64,000 nucleotides of DNA. Source: Ruminiclostridium cellobioparum DSM 1351 = ATCC 15832 (GTDB taxonomy: Bacteria > Bacillota > Clostridia > Acetivibrionales > DSM-1351). Positions within the stretch are counted from its first letter, which is position 1; each line of letters opens with the position of its first letter. The position numbers and the translations under genes are program-made. Of this stretch, positions 34,358-43,078 are shown one piece after another. The DNA lies in assembly GCF_000621505.1 (NCBI RefSeq), contig NZ_KK211290.1, positions 53,501-117,500 of the forward strand, in the 5' to 3' direction. The notes below the pieces were generated by a model, which was given only the letters and a program-made list of their open reading frames with translations, did not search any database and was not told where the DNA came from.

Positions 34358-35594
34358 CTTCATTTTCATATTTTTTTACCTCTGCCAGCCAGCTTTCTCT
34401 CACAGGAACGCCCATTGTCCGGCAGTAATAATCCCAAACAGCGCCGAAGGGATAGGTCTTGAGTTCTTCAAGCATTGCCAGTCTGCCGGTATAATCACCG
34501 TCAAGCTCCAGCTGCCTGAGTTCTTCGGTAGGCTCCAGCAGTGCCTTCAGCAACGCTTTGATCATATTTCTGCTGCCTATTACCCATGCAGCAATTCTAT
34601 TGATGCTGCCGTCAAAGAAATCAAGTCCAATGTGAGTACGCTCATAAAGCTTGCTTCTTACAAGTGACTGGGCAATATGGTTCAGTTCATCGTCCATTAT
34701 TACAACGTGGTCGCTGTCCCATCTGACCGGACGGCTCACATGCAGGAGCAGCTGATCTGTGAACATTAAAACCGTTGCTATCTTGTCGGATATGACTTCG
34801 GTGGGATGGAAATGTCCTGCATCCAGGCAGACAGTCTTGTTATTTCGAACGGCATATCCAAGGCAGAATTCGTTTGAGCCTACCACATAGCTCTCGGTGC
34901 CTATGCCGAAAACCTTGCTTTCCACGGCATCAATATTGCAGTTTGTATCTATCTCTTCCAGGAACACCTCGTCAAGAGCACTTTTCATGCGCTGCCTCGG
35001 TGCTTCCCGGTCAACAGGGATGTCCTTGTAGCCGTCTGGAAACCAGAAATTGGTCACGCAGGTCTGCCCCAGCTCTTTTCCGAAATATTCCCCTATTTTA
35101 CGGCTTTTTTTGCAATGCCTGATCCAGAAATCCCGTGTCTCCTTATCGGCACTGCTGATGGTAAACCCGCTGTGGGCCCTCGGATGTGAAAAACATGTGG
35201 GATTGAAATCGAGGCCCAGTCCCTGCTGTTTTGCCCAATTTACCCAGCCTTCAAAATGTCTTGGCTCAAGCTGGTCCAAATCAACTTTTTCGTCTGTGTC
35301 GGCATAAATTGCATGAAGGTTGACCTTATGCTTTCCGGGGATAAAGGTCAGAGCCTTTTCAATGTCCTGTCTCAGCTCCTGAACATTTGTGGCTGCACCG
35401 GGATAATTTCCCGTTACCTGTATTCCTCCGCTGAGAGCCTGATCCTTGAACAAAAAGCCTGCCACATCATCCCCCTGCCAGCAGTGCAGTGATATTTTAA
35501 TTTTTTTCAAGACTTCAATAGCCTGGTCGGTGTCCACACCCAGCCTTGCATAAGCTTTTTTTGCCAGTGCATATGCTTCGTTAATTTCGCTCAT
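34338..35594 (-). CDS. rhaA: L-rhamnose isomerase
   Basis: About 418 residues, normal for RhaA. It begins [20 protein letters not shown] and has the RhaA landmark [14 protein letters not shown], then [15 protein letters not shown] and the metal site [12 protein letters not shown]. It converts L-rhamnose to L-rhamnulose. The in-frame ORF runs to a GTG at 35651, but the family start is ATG 35594, which lies inside a short upstream ORF with its own strong ribosome binding site. Translation may therefore be coupled to that leader. Confidence 0.94.
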   Translation of the reverse strand: MSEINEAYALAKKAYARLGVDTDQAIEVLKKIKISLHCWQGDDVAGFLFKDQALSGGIQVTGNYPGAATNVQELRQDIEKALTFIPGKHKVNLHAIYADTDEKVDLDQLEPRHFEGWVNWAKQQGLGLDFNPTCFSHPRAHSGFTISSADKETRDFWIRHCKKSRKIGEYFGKELGQTCVTNFWFPDGYKDIPVDREAPRQRMKSALDEVFLEEIDTNCNIDAVESKVFGIGTESYVVGSNEFCLGYAVRNNKTVCLDAGHFHPTEVISDKIATVLMFTDQLLLHVSRPVRWDSDHVVIMDDELNHIAQSLVRSKLYERTHIGLDFFDGSINRIAAWVIGSRNMIKALLKALLEPTEELRQLELDGDYTGRLAMLEELKTYPFGAVWDYYCRTMGVPVRESWLAEVKKYENEVLKTRT

Positions 35595-35646
35595 GATGAT
35601 GCCCGTACCCGGCATTTCGCACAAAACATAGCGTTGGAAATGACAT
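35581..35646 (-). CDS. Short leader ORF overlapping the rhaA start
   Basis: ATG at 35646 is placed eight bases after a GGAGGT ribosome binding site and opens a 21-codon frame ([20 protein letters not shown], then N, stop TAA at 35581-35583). It ends 14 bases inside rhaA in another frame. rhaA has only a weak ribosome binding site of its own, so this ORF could deliver ribosomes to it. The peptide may have no function of its own. Confidence 0.45.
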   Translation of the reverse strand: MSFPTLCFVRNAGYGHHHERN

Positions 35647-35694
35647 GGCACGGTACCTCCTTTACTGATTTTTATAATTTCTTTCAGGATTTCC

Positions 35695-37161
35695 TCATAA
35701 AATTTTTATATAATCCTCGTAAGCCCTTTGCCATTCCTCCTGCTGAACAGGCTTGAATACTTTAATATCGGTTGAATTGCGGATTATTTTTCTGGCCCCG
35801 GACAGGTCCTTTATCTCACCCAGAGCAATAAACTGAACTGCAATGTTCCCCATAACAGTAGCCTCCACAGGGCCGGCATGAACATCCCTGCCGCTTGCAT
35901 TTGCAGTCATTCTGCACAAAAGTGCATCTTTTATCCCTCCGCCTATAATATTTATGGTATTAAAATGTTTACCGGTAAGCTTTTCAAGATTTTCTACAGT
36001 ATACCTGTATTTCAGTGCAAGGCTCTGGTAAATGCATCTCATGATTTCCCCGCGGGTTTTGGGCACGTACTGCCCGGTTCTGCCGCAATAATCTTTTATT
36101 CTTTCAGGTAAATTGCCCGGGGTCTCAAAATCCGGGGCGTCAGGATCTATATAGCACAGGAAGGGTTCGGCTTCCAGCGCCTCATTTTCCAGTGTATTGA
36201 AATCCACATCAAAGCCTTCTCTCTGCCATTGCCTTCTCGACTCCTGAATAAGCCATAAACCCATGATATTTTTGAGAAAACGGATTTTATCATTAAAACC
36301 TATTTCATTGGTAAAGTTGGCTTCCATTGATTCCTTGCATATAATGGGTTTGTCACTTTCTATTCCAAGCAGCGACCAGGTTCCGCAGCTGATGTACACA
36401 AAATCCCTGTTAACGGCAGGAGCACTCACCACTGCCGATGCGGTATCATGTGTGGGAACTGCAATTACCGGAACTTCCCCGCAGGACAGCTCCTGGCACA
36501 ATTCCCTTGAAAGGGTTCCATAAATCTCACCGGGGTATATTGTTCTTGCGAATAAACTCTTTTTTATACCCAGCATTTCGCACACATCAAAACACCAATT
36601 TTTAGCCTCGGGGTTGAACAAGCCTGTAGTTGAAGCATTGGTTATTTCGCTCCGCTTTTTCCCGGTCAGGAAGTAAGCCAGCAGATCAGGAATCTGGAGC
36701 AGGGTTTCGGCATTTTCCATAATCTCGGGTTGGTGCTTCGCCAGGTAGGCCAGCTGGAATACGGTATTTATTCTCATATGCTGGATTCCCGTTGCCCCAT
36801 ACAAAGTTTCCTTCGGTATGAGTTCAAACACCTGTCCGTCGATTCCCTCAGTCCTTAAATCCCTGTAATGAACCGGATTTCCCAGCATATTGCCCCTTTT
36901 GTCCAGCAGCGCAAAATCCACGCCCCAGGTGTCAATGCCTATGGCATCAAAGCCCCCTGCCCGGACGGCTTTTGCAATGCCCTGCCTGGTTTCATGGTAA
37001 AGTCTCAGGATGTCCCAATAAATGGTCTTTCCAACAGTGACGGGCTCATTTGCAAATCTATGAATTTCCTGCATTCTTATGGTTTGTCCGTCGAATTCTC
37101 CCAGCATCGCTCTTCCGCTGGAAGCTCCAAAGTCGAATGCCAGAACTCTCCTATTGCTCAT
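35695..37161 (-). CDS. rhaB: Rhamnulokinase
   Basis: 488 residues, FGGY kinase family. It has the phosphate-1 motif [33 protein letters not shown], the phosphate-2 region [15 protein letters not shown] and the adenosine motif [18 protein letters not shown]. RhaB phosphorylates L-rhamnulose at C1. It is first in the rha operon and divergent from the DeoR regulator gene. The GGAGGG ribosome binding site lies close to the ATG. Confidence 0.95.
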   Translation of the reverse strand: MSNRRVLAFDFGASSGRAMLGEFDGQTIRMQEIHRFANEPVTVGKTIYWDILRLYHETRQGIAKAVRAGGFDAIGIDTWGVDFALLDKRGNMLGNPVHYRDLRTEGIDGQVFELIPKETLYGATGIQHMRINTVFQLAYLAKHQPEIMENAETLLQIPDLLAYFLTGKKRSEITNASTTGLFNPEAKNWCFDVCEMLGIKKSLFARTIYPGEIYGTLSRELCQELSCGEVPVIAVPTHDTASAVVSAPAVNRDFVYISCGTWSLLGIESDKPIICKESMEANFTNEIGFNDKIRFLKNIMGLWLIQESRRQWQREGFDVDFNTLENEALEAEPFLCYIDPDAPDFETPGNLPERIKDYCGRTGQYVPKTRGEIMRCIYQSLALKYRYTVENLEKLTGKHFNTINIIGGGIKDALLCRMTANASGRDVHAGPVEATVMGNIAVQFIALGEIKDLSGARKIIRNSTDIKVFKPVQQEEWQRAYEDYIKIL

Positions 37162-37274
37162 CCCGGCCCTCCTTTATAATTATTTATATTGAATAGTGTC
37201 AATCAGATAGCTATTTTTTATTACGATTCAATTATATTATACGTGTTTATTTGCGTCTATATTTGCTCATTATG

Positions 37275-37303
37275 TTGATTTTAAATCATTGTTTTGCTAA
37301 AAT
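37275..37303 (+). promoter_or_regulatory. Promoter of the DeoR regulator gene
   Basis: TTGATT (37275-37280), 17-base spacer, TAAAAT (37298-37303), about 80 bases before the start codon. Confidence 0.55.
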
Positions 37304-37381
37304 TTAATCATACACAGTCACAAACAAGCACCCATGAATAATAATTTGACGAAATACTTTAGGAGATGATAAATACAAGCC

Positions 37382-38146
37382 ATGTTTGAAGAGGAGCGCC
37401 ACAATAAAATCTTAAATATGATAAATTCTAAAAAAAGTGTCAAGGTCCACGAATTAAGTGAAGCGCTGTATGTCAGCACCGCAACTGTAAGGCGTGACCT
37501 GGCCAAAATGGAAAAAGCAGGTGTAATAAAGCGTTCCCATGGCGGTGCCGTACTTGTTGACAGTTCAAGTGCCGAGTCTGCCATATCGGTGCGGGAACTG
37601 GAAAATATAAAGGAGAAAAAGAAAATAGCCGGGCTTGCCATAAGCTTTATCAGCTCCAACTCGGTTATCTTCATGGACTCCAGCAGCACCGCCGGCATGG
37701 TCATTCCCTACCTTTCACAGTTCAAATACCTTACGGTCATTACCAACGGACTTAAGAACGCTCTGCTTCTCTCAGAAAAAACAGATGCTAAAATCTATAT
37801 GCCCGGAGGAATTGTCAGTACCCGTTCAAACTCTCTCCTTGGAAGCGATACACTTGACTATCTGTCAAACCTGAACGCCGGACTTGCCATCTTCTCCTGC
37901 AGCGGACTGACTCCCAACAATGGTGTAACCGACGCCTCCTTCGAACAGTCCAAACTCAAAAGGGCACTCATCAGGAACTCCAAAGTCCGCGTGCTCCTGT
38001 GCGACAGCAGCAAGTTCGGCGGCATCTACATGTGCCGGACCTGTGGCTTTGAGGAACTGGACTATATTCTCACAGACAAAAAGCCACAGACCGGATTTAT
38101 GGAAGCAGCGTCAAAACATGGCTGCGAAATACTCTGGCCCCAGTAG
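37382..38146 (+). CDS. DeoR-family regulator of the rhamnose operon
   Basis: 254 residues. The N-terminal DeoR helix-turn-helix is typical (EEERHNKILNMINSKKSVKV, ALYVSTATVRRDLAKMEKAG, VIKRSHGGAV). The C-terminal effector domain resembles ribose-5-phosphate isomerase (VIFMDSSSTAGMVIPYL, GSDTLDYLSNLNAG). Divergence from rhaB makes it the likely rhamnose regulator, with a phosphorylated intermediate as ligand. Start chosen by family N-terminus; its AGGAG lies rather far upstream (16 bases). Confidence 0.9.
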   Translation: MFEEERHNKILNMINSKKSVKVHELSEALYVSTATVRRDLAKMEKAGVIKRSHGGAVLVDSSSAESAISVRELENIKEKKKIAGLAISFISSNSVIFMDSSSTAGMVIPYLSQFKYLTVITNGLKNALLLSEKTDAKIYMPGGIVSTRSNSLLGSDTLDYLSNLNAGLAIFSCSGLTPNNGVTDASFEQSKLKRALIRNSKVRVLLCDSSKFGGIYMCRTCGFEELDYILTDKKPQTGFMEAASKHGCEILWPQ

Positions 38147-38190
38147 AGACAGCAGAGTATGTACGGCCGCTCTCCCGAAATAGTTTCAAA

Positions 38191-38230
38191 ATGCTCAACA
38201 GCAGCCGGCGATGCGGCTGCTGTTGAGCAT
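38191..38230 (+). terminator. Long perfect hairpin after the DeoR gene
   Basis: ATGCTCAACAGCAGCC pairs without mismatch with GGCTGCTGTTGAGCAT around a short loop. No T-run follows on the plus strand (AAAAAGG), so it may stop transcripts poorly but would protect their 3' end. It shares the GCTGCTG core with the next hairpin. Confidence 0.6.
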
Positions 38231-38285
38231 AAAAAGGGGCTGCTGCCCGATGATGAATAAATCCATCCACCGGACAGCAGCCCCT
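38231..38285 (-). terminator. Rho-independent terminator of the alarmone synthetase gene
   Basis: GGGGCTGCTGCCCG (38236) pairs with CGGACAGCAGCCCC (ending 38285), and on the minus strand the stem is followed by TTTTT (38231-38235). It lies 55 bases past the stop of the convergent gene. Confidence 0.82.
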
Positions 38286-38340
38286 GTGTATCTATATCAA
38301 GCCTGCATAAAGCCTGCAGGTCATTCGTTTTCATTTACGG

Positions 38341-39033
38341 TCAATCGGCATTGTCGTTGAACTGCTCAATGGTTTTATAAATTCTTTGCATCCTGAGATC
38401 GGTATCGGCGATGGTATCGGCGCACTCCTGCAATTCCCTCGCCACTGAAGGCGGAATGGCATCTATGGTTTTGTACTTCAGCTGATGCTCCAGACTGGCC
38501 CAGAAATCCATTGCCATTGTTCGTATCTGAATTTCAACAGGCACCCATTCCTTTCCGTCCGAGAAAAACACAGGTACCTTTACAACCAGGTGCAGACTTC
38601 TGTATCCATTGGGCTTGGGATTCTTTATATAGTCGGTTTCCCTGATCAGCTCTATATCGTCCTGCTGCGTGAGCATCTTTGCTATCATATATATATCTTC
38701 AATGTAGTAGCAGACAACTCTTATACCTGCTATATCATGCAGATTGGCTTTTGCCGATTCCATACTTATCTCAAGTTCTTTTCTGTTCAACTTTTCAAAA
38801 ATACTTTTAATGGACTTGATTCTGCTTTGCATATGATGTATTGGATTTCTTTTATGAATAAACTGAAACTCATCATCGAGTATTTCAAGCTTTGTGCTTA
38901 TTTCCCGTGTTGCCGATTGATATAAATGCTGCATTTCAAGGAAACTTGCCTTCAATACTTCTACATCATCACAAAACAGCATTTGTTCCAGACCGTTCAG
39001 AGAAGTTATAGCAGTAGTTCTTTTCATCATCAT
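38341..39033 (-). CDS. Small alarmone synthetase, RelQ/YjbM-type GTP pyrophosphokinase
   Basis: 230 residues with only a synthetase domain and no hydrolase HD, TGS or ACT domain. Motifs include LHDIAGIRVVCYYIEDIYMI, the substrate loop IKNPKPNGYRSLHLVV and EIQIRTMAMDFWASLEHQLK, all typical of RelQ. It makes (p)ppGpp from GTP/GDP and ATP under cell-wall or other stress. The first of three ATG codons follows AGGGAG. It converges on the DeoR gene and has a clear terminator. Confidence 0.93.
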   Translation of the reverse strand: MMMKRTTAITSLNGLEQMLFCDDVEVLKASFLEMQHLYQSATREISTKLEILDDEFQFIHKRNPIHHMQSRIKSIKSIFEKLNRKELEISMESAKANLHDIAGIRVVCYYIEDIYMIAKMLTQQDDIELIRETDYIKNPKPNGYRSLHLVVKVPVFFSDGKEWVPVEIQIRTMAMDFWASLEHQLKYKTIDAIPPSVARELQECADTIADTDLRMQRIYKTIEQFNDNAD

Positions 39034-39190
39034 TATTTATAGGACTCCCTTTCGCGATATGGTATCGCTATCCGCTATTTTTGTATCAAGTCAGTCGGAT
39101 TCACCGGCTTGCATAATATTTGCAAACAACTCTTACACTATATTATAACGATGCATTTTTAAATAAGTATGAAATATTTGTGAATTTTAA

Positions 39191-39484
39191 TTAACAAAAT
39201 TGTGTTGGCCGGTTAGTTGATTGATCAACTTTGCGGATGAAACATTCCTGCTGATTCGATTGGTACTTACGCACTAACTTCATGAAATAAGGCTGCACCC
39301 AAAACAATTGCAAAAATTGTATCGCCTCATTATAAAGCGGTTTTGCCGTCGCCGACAATTTTTCGCAATTGTTTTTAACCATGCATCTTATTTCATGAAG
39401 TTGTCCTCGCGTACCAATCTAATCAGATAAGTATTTAACTGCAAAGTTGAAAGTCAGCCGACTTGCACAACAAATAATTGTTAA
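39191..39484. repeat. Nested fold-back element, family A/B, copy A3
   Basis: It fills most of the 453-base gap 39034-39486, which has no gene; the rest holds the relQ promoter region. Outer ends TTAACAAAATTGTGTTGG and GCACAACAAATAATTGTTAA are inverted. Inner arms run from GGTACTTACGCACTAACTTC to ...GAAGTTGTCCTCGCGTACC, with TGAAATAAG and CAATTGCGAAAAATTG as in A1. The middle keeps AAAGCGGTTTTGCCGTCG but lacks the rest of the A1 module. Its right end is two bases from the zinc-ribbon gene's stop codon. Confidence 0.75.
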
Positions 39485-39486
39485 CC

Positions 39487-39720
39487 TTACGACCAGGCTG
39501 GCAGCTTGGTCATCATTGCCTTTGCAGCAGCTCTGGCTGCCTGTTTGTCCAGTCCCTGGGTTCTCACAATAAAATCCGTCATGCCCTCAAGCTTCTCATC
39601 ATAGGACTGCATTGACCCGTCAGGCCTTGCACAGAATTTGCAGTAATCCTTTCCGGTATCTCCCATGGCATAGTCTGACGCATCTTCCATCGGCATTCCG
39701 CACGCTATACATATTTTCAT
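39487..39720 (-). CDS. Small zinc-ribbon protein
   Basis: 77 residues from the ATG at 39720, which follows GGAGGTTAAT. Two CxxC pairs form a zinc ribbon (CIACGMPM and YCKFCARPDG). A helical tail follows (KLEGMTDFIVRTQGLDKQAA). This matches the small 'putative zinc ribbon' family common in clostridia, of unknown function, where the tail may mediate contacts. It lies downstream of a TetR regulator and CMD protein, separated by D repeats. Its ribosome binding site overlaps the edge of repeat D1. Confidence 0.8.
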   Translation of the reverse strand: MKICIACGMPMEDASDYAMGDTGKDYCKFCARPDGSMQSYDEKLEGMTDFIVRTQGLDKQAARAAAKAMMTKLPAWS

Positions 39721-39725
39721 ATTAA

Positions 39726-40030
39726 CCTCCATGAGCCGCTTAGCGGCCACAAAACTGTAATGAAATCTTTTCCTTCCTCATCCGCTATAAGGCGAATAAA
39801 GGAGGTTAATTGGCCATGTGCGCTTTCAAAGTATTGCAAAATACTTTGAATATTTCGCACGGCCATAAATTCACAGGTTGGCTTGGAAGACGAACGCAAG
39901 TGAAGTCTTTCAAGCTAGCCTCCATGAGCCACATTTGTGGCCGCAAAATATTATATAAGCAAATTATCCTTTATCGCAATTTGGCGAATAAAGGAGGTTA
40001 ATTGGCCATGTTCGCTTTCAAAGTATTTGA
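39726..40030. repeat. Family D repeats, copies D1 and D2 in tandem
   Basis: D1 (39726-39834) and D2 (about 39919-40030) fill the 349-base gap 39721-40069. Each opens CCTCCATGAGCC with a small hairpin, then has the identical string CGAATAAAGGAGGTTAATTG (39793, 39985) and CGCTTTCAAAGTATT. The opening hairpin differs compensatorily: GCCGC/GCGGC in D1, GCCAC/GTGGC in D2. A longer hairpin (39812-39863) closes D1. Each carries a ribosome-binding-site-like GGAGGT before ATG, on the strand opposite to the genes. No gene seen. Confidence 0.65.
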
Positions 40031-40069
40031 TAAAATTTCTTCATTCATAAGCTGAAGCTGTGAGGCGGC

Positions 40070-40381
40070 TCAGCAGTTGTCATAGGCACTCAAAACTCCC
40101 TGCAGGCAGGTTACGACTCCCTTTATACCCGAAACTGTCAGTGTCAGCAATATGGTATCCTTCAATTCTTCCCTGGTGGCTCCTGCCTGCTTTGCCATAG
40201 GCGTATGGGCAATTACCGCCCCTGCATCACCCTGGGAGGCTTTCATTCCAATATAGATCAGCTGCTGTGTCCTGGCATCCAATCCCCCTGTTGAGGACAA
40301 TGCTTCAATAAGGTTATTAAACGCGGCAGCCACCTCCGGTGCCTCATTTTGAAAAACTTCCATGGGATTCTTTATTTCCAT
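40070..40381 (-). CDS. Carboxymuconolactone decarboxylase-family protein lacking the CxxC
   Basis: 103 residues with the AhpD/CMD helical fold (LDARTQQLIYIGMKASQGDA, then IAHTPMAKQAGATREELKDT). AhpD-like members have a redox CxxC followed by His; here the place reads GDAGAVIAH, with the His kept but both cysteines absent. Peroxidase-type activity is therefore unlikely. It lies 51 bases after the TetR gene on the same strand and is the likely regulated gene. Confidence 0.83.
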   Translation of the reverse strand: MEIKNPMEVFQNEAPEVAAAFNNLIEALSSTGGLDARTQQLIYIGMKASQGDAGAVIAHTPMAKQAGATREELKDTILLTLTVSGIKGVVTCLQGVLSAYDNC

Positions 40382-40432
40382 GTTCTCTCCTTTCCGGCCT
40401 GAAACACAGTCGGTTCCAGCCTTAAATAATAA

Positions 40433-41065
40433 TTATCCGCTTGTTCGGGTAATCAAATCCATATAATATTGCACCAGTTCCTGACCGTAGCGCTGCAGCA
40501 CTGATCCCCCGGGGGAAAACAGGTCATTATTGGTCAAATAGTGGTGGAGCAAACCTATCCATCCGTTAAACACCAGGTGTACCGGAAGGTTTTTGACCCT
40601 GCCCTCACTGATATCACGCTCCAGAGCCTGGCTTATATGAAATGATATGGCCGACTGGATCAGTACAAATGTATTCCTTGCTCCGGGCGGCAGCAGCCTG
40701 TGCTCGGTTACCAGCCTTGTATAAAAGTTTTCATATTCCTCCAGCCCCCGTATGTGAGCTTCCAGCACCTCTTTCACCCCGTTTTTTCCTCCGGCCAGCT
40801 CATGAAGCCGCAGATTGATTCTGTTTCCGAATTCATCTATCACAGCTGCCAGCAGTTCCTCCTGGGTTTTAAAATGGGCAAATATGGTCCCGTGGGAAAC
40901 TCCGGCTTCTTTTGAAATAGAAGCGGTTGTGGTTGTGGTGAAACCCTTCAGAGCAAAAAGCTTTAATGCGGTTTCAACAATAAGCCGCCTTGTGGCATTT
41001 TTCTGTTTTTGCCGTTGATTCTCCCTTTGAGGGTTGATATTATCCTTCAAATTTATGGCTGACAT
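40433..41065 (-). CDS. TetR-family transcriptional repressor
   Basis: 210 residues. The helix-turn-helix is clear (IVETALKLFALKGFTTTTTA, SISKEAGVSHGTIFAHFKTQ), and the C-terminal ligand domain is helical with no recognised specificity. A strong promoter with a perfect 14-bp palindrome lies just upstream, so it is probably autoregulated and controls the CMD and perhaps zinc-ribbon genes. Confidence 0.92.
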   Translation of the reverse strand: MSAINLKDNINPQRENQRQKQKNATRRLIVETALKLFALKGFTTTTTASISKEAGVSHGTIFAHFKTQEELLAAVIDEFGNRINLRLHELAGGKNGVKEVLEAHIRGLEEYENFYTRLVTEHRLLPPGARNTFVLIQSAISFHISQALERDISEGRVKNLPVHLVFNGWIGLLHHYLTNNDLFSPGGSVLQRYGQELVQYYMDLITRTSG

Positions 41066-41109
41066 CTGTCTCCCCGTTTCAGAATATTTTTCATTAAGTA
41101 ATAACTCAT

Positions 41110-41151
41110 TGAGTATATACTCATTATATTGATCTCTACAACAATTGTCAA
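41110..41151 (-). promoter_or_regulatory. TetR-gene promoter and palindromic operator
   Basis: Minus strand: consensus TTGACA (41146-41151), 17-base spacer, consensus TATAAT (41123-41128). Immediately downstream is the perfect palindrome TGAGTATATACTCA (41110-41123), with a further TGAGT half-site after it. Confidence 0.8.
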
Positions 41152-41155
41152 GACA

Positions 41156-41214
41156 TAAAAAAATTCATGCATTGTCAATTTGATCCGGAATGATACAAAT
41201 ATAATGCATGAATT
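41156..41214 (-). terminator. Terminator of the polysaccharide deacetylase gene
   Basis: AATTCATGCATT (41162-41173) pairs perfectly with AATGCATGAATT (41203-41214). On the minus strand the stem runs into seven T's. It closes the importer/deacetylase operon before the TetR promoter. Confidence 0.75.
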
Positions 41215-41285
41215 AATTTATGTCGGTTTTATGTTTAACTACAGAGGTAAAGGTTTTACTTGCGCCTTCCTGTTGATAATGCGGT

Positions 41286-42080
41286 TTATAATTCCAAAGT
41301 CTGACCGGGTTTTAACTCGGATATCTTATTATTCCGGCCCAGCCACACTGTTATTGCAGTAGGATTGTAAACCAGGGTTCCGTCCACATTGACCACCAGA
41401 CTTCTCAGTGCTGTTATGTAGTCTTTTATCTCAATGTTTGAAGCATACCAGACATTATCATCTCCTGATGCTTCAGAACAGAAATTTTCAATCATATCCC
41501 AATTGTTTTGCCTGTCGAATTCATAGCTGTGTCCCCATATGTAAAACAGGGGCATACTGAGCCAGGCAGGCTGATTCTTGAACTTTTCCAGCTTTTCCGG
41601 AAGATTGTCGCTGTGGTGGCAGGTAGGATGCCATTGCAGGAAATCAGCCGGCACGTTGAACCCGTTTGTGGCATTAACTGTTCTGGAGTATTCAATCCCT
41701 GTCAATTCCAGAGTTTTAAGTGTCCTGTCGTCATATACGCCAAAGGGATACGACATTCCCCTCATGGTATAGCCTGTGAGTCTTTCAAGATTGCGCCTGT
41801 CCTCCCATATCTCCTGGGTGAGCTGTCCCTGGGATATCTGGGTGAAATAAGGGTGGGTAACACTGTGGCAGGACACTTCATGCCCCGCATAAAGTTCCTT
41901 TACTTCCTCCTGCGTAACATAGCTGTCTTTTCCGAGAGTACCTGAATTCAAATGAAATGTACCCTTCATATTATATTTATTGAATATTTCAACCAATCTG
42001 CGGTCAAATATCTGGCCGTCGTCGTAGCTTAAGGTCAGAGCCTTGCTCTTTCCACCGGGGTAATAGGTTTTGAAGCTCAT
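41286..42080 (-). CDS. Polysaccharide deacetylase (NodB domain)
   Basis: About 264 residues from ATG 42080, behind AAAGGAA; the open frame extends to 42104. The NodB motifs are ALTLSYDDGQIFDRRLVEI (catalytic Asp pair), the zinc-binding HSVTH in HEVSCHSVTHPYF and RGMSYPFGVYDDRT. No signal peptide is seen, so a cytoplasmic substrate is likely: it may deacetylate an imported oligosaccharide. It lies 125 bases behind the sugar ABC permeases on the same strand, consistent with processing of what they import. Confidence 0.88.
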   Translation of the reverse strand: MSFKTYYPGGKSKALTLSYDDGQIFDRRLVEIFNKYNMKGTFHLNSGTLGKDSYVTQEEVKELYAGHEVSCHSVTHPYFTQISQGQLTQEIWEDRRNLERLTGYTMRGMSYPFGVYDDRTLKTLELTGIEYSRTVNATNGFNVPADFLQWHPTCHHSDNLPEKLEKFKNQPAWLSMPLFYIWGHSYEFDRQNNWDMIENFCSEASGDDNVWYASNIEIKDYITALRSLVVNVDGTLVYNPTAITVWLGRNNKISELKPGQTLEL

Positions 42081-42205
42081 TTTCGGTTCCTTTCTCAATA
42101 CCATAAAGTATTAGTTAAATGTTGGATTTCTTGATACATTTTTATAATAAGTCGGGTAATACCGGTAGTCAAGCACCAATTATCCCGCGCGGCCCGGTGC
42201 TGTAT

Positions 42206-43063
42206 CTAACCCTTTACAGCTCCTGCCACCAGACTCTTTTGCACCTGCTTGTTCAGTAGAAGGTAAATGAGCAGTGTCGGAAGGGTTGCCACCACAAGCG
42301 CCGCACCTATTGGCCCCCAGGAGGTCTGATACTGTCCCGACATGGACTGGATACCCACGGTCAGTGTTTTTGCGGAATCTTCGCTTATGAATACAACTGC
42401 AAACATCAATTCATTCCAGGCCTGAAGGAAGGTAAATATCGCCACTGTTGCAACAGCAGGCCGCAGCAGCGGGAGAATAACGGTCAAAAAGGTCCTGTAA
42501 ATACTGCAGCCGTCTATGCAGGCCGCTTCTTCCAGCTCCCTGGGTATGGTGTCCAGAAAACCGGTTATTATCATTATGGCCATGGGGATTGCAAAAGCCG
42601 TATACGGGATAATAAGTGACCAGACAGTATTTTTAATGACCCCCACCGTCCTTAACATAAGAAAGATAGGCAGCAGTGCCGAGTGTATGGGAATCATCAT
42701 TCCCAGCAGCATTATTGACATGGAAACCTTCTGAAATTTCCACTTCATTCTTATCAAAGCATATGCCGACATGGTAGCTACTATTGTTGTTAATATTATA
42801 GTCATACCGGTAACAAAAGTGCTGTTTAATAAATATGTACCCACCTTACCATTCATAAATGCCGCAGCATAATTTTTCCAGAGAAAGTGATTCGGAAGTC
42901 CTGCCACATTTCCTCCGAATATTTCGGAATTATCCTTTAAGGAAAAACAGACAAGCCAGTATATGGGAAAAAGTGAAGCTATGGTCCAAAGCCCCAGAAT
43001 CAGGTAAATAACAGACTTTGCTACATAATCCAGCGGAGTTTTTTGGCTTTTTATTGATTTCAT
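42206..43063 (-). CDS. Sugar ABC importer permease, MalG-type (second importer)
   Basis: About 285 residues. First membrane segment SVIYLILGLWTIASLFPIYW, EAA loop ELEEAACIDGCSIYRTFLTV and the C-terminus VQKSLVAGAVKG. ATG 43063 has GGAGGAG in front; a TTG 15 bases upstream is less likely. Pairs with the permease just upstream; no ATPase gene is present. Confidence 0.93.
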   Translation of the reverse strand: MKSIKSQKTPLDYVAKSVIYLILGLWTIASLFPIYWLVCFSLKDNSEIFGGNVAGLPNHFLWKNYAAAFMNGKVGTYLLNSTFVTGMTIILTTIVATMSAYALIRMKWKFQKVSMSIMLLGMMIPIHSALLPIFLMLRTVGVIKNTVWSLIIPYTAFAIPMAIMIITGFLDTIPRELEEAACIDGCSIYRTFLTVILPLLRPAVATVAIFTFLQAWNELMFAVVFISEDSAKTLTVGIQSMSGQYQTSWGPIGAALVVATLPTLLIYLLLNKQVQKSLVAGAVKG

Positions 43064-43078
43064 CGTATACTCCTCCAA

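Noticed and set aside
37174-37202. TTGACA-17-TTATAA on the minus strand upstream of rhaB
   Set aside because: The transcript would start on top of the ribosome binding site, leaving almost no leader, so it is unlikely to be the working promoter.
39810-40001. Small ORF starting at the GGAGGT-ATG of repeat D1
   Set aside because: It only reads through repeat DNA, and the equivalent reading in D3 goes a different way. No sign of protein-level conservation.
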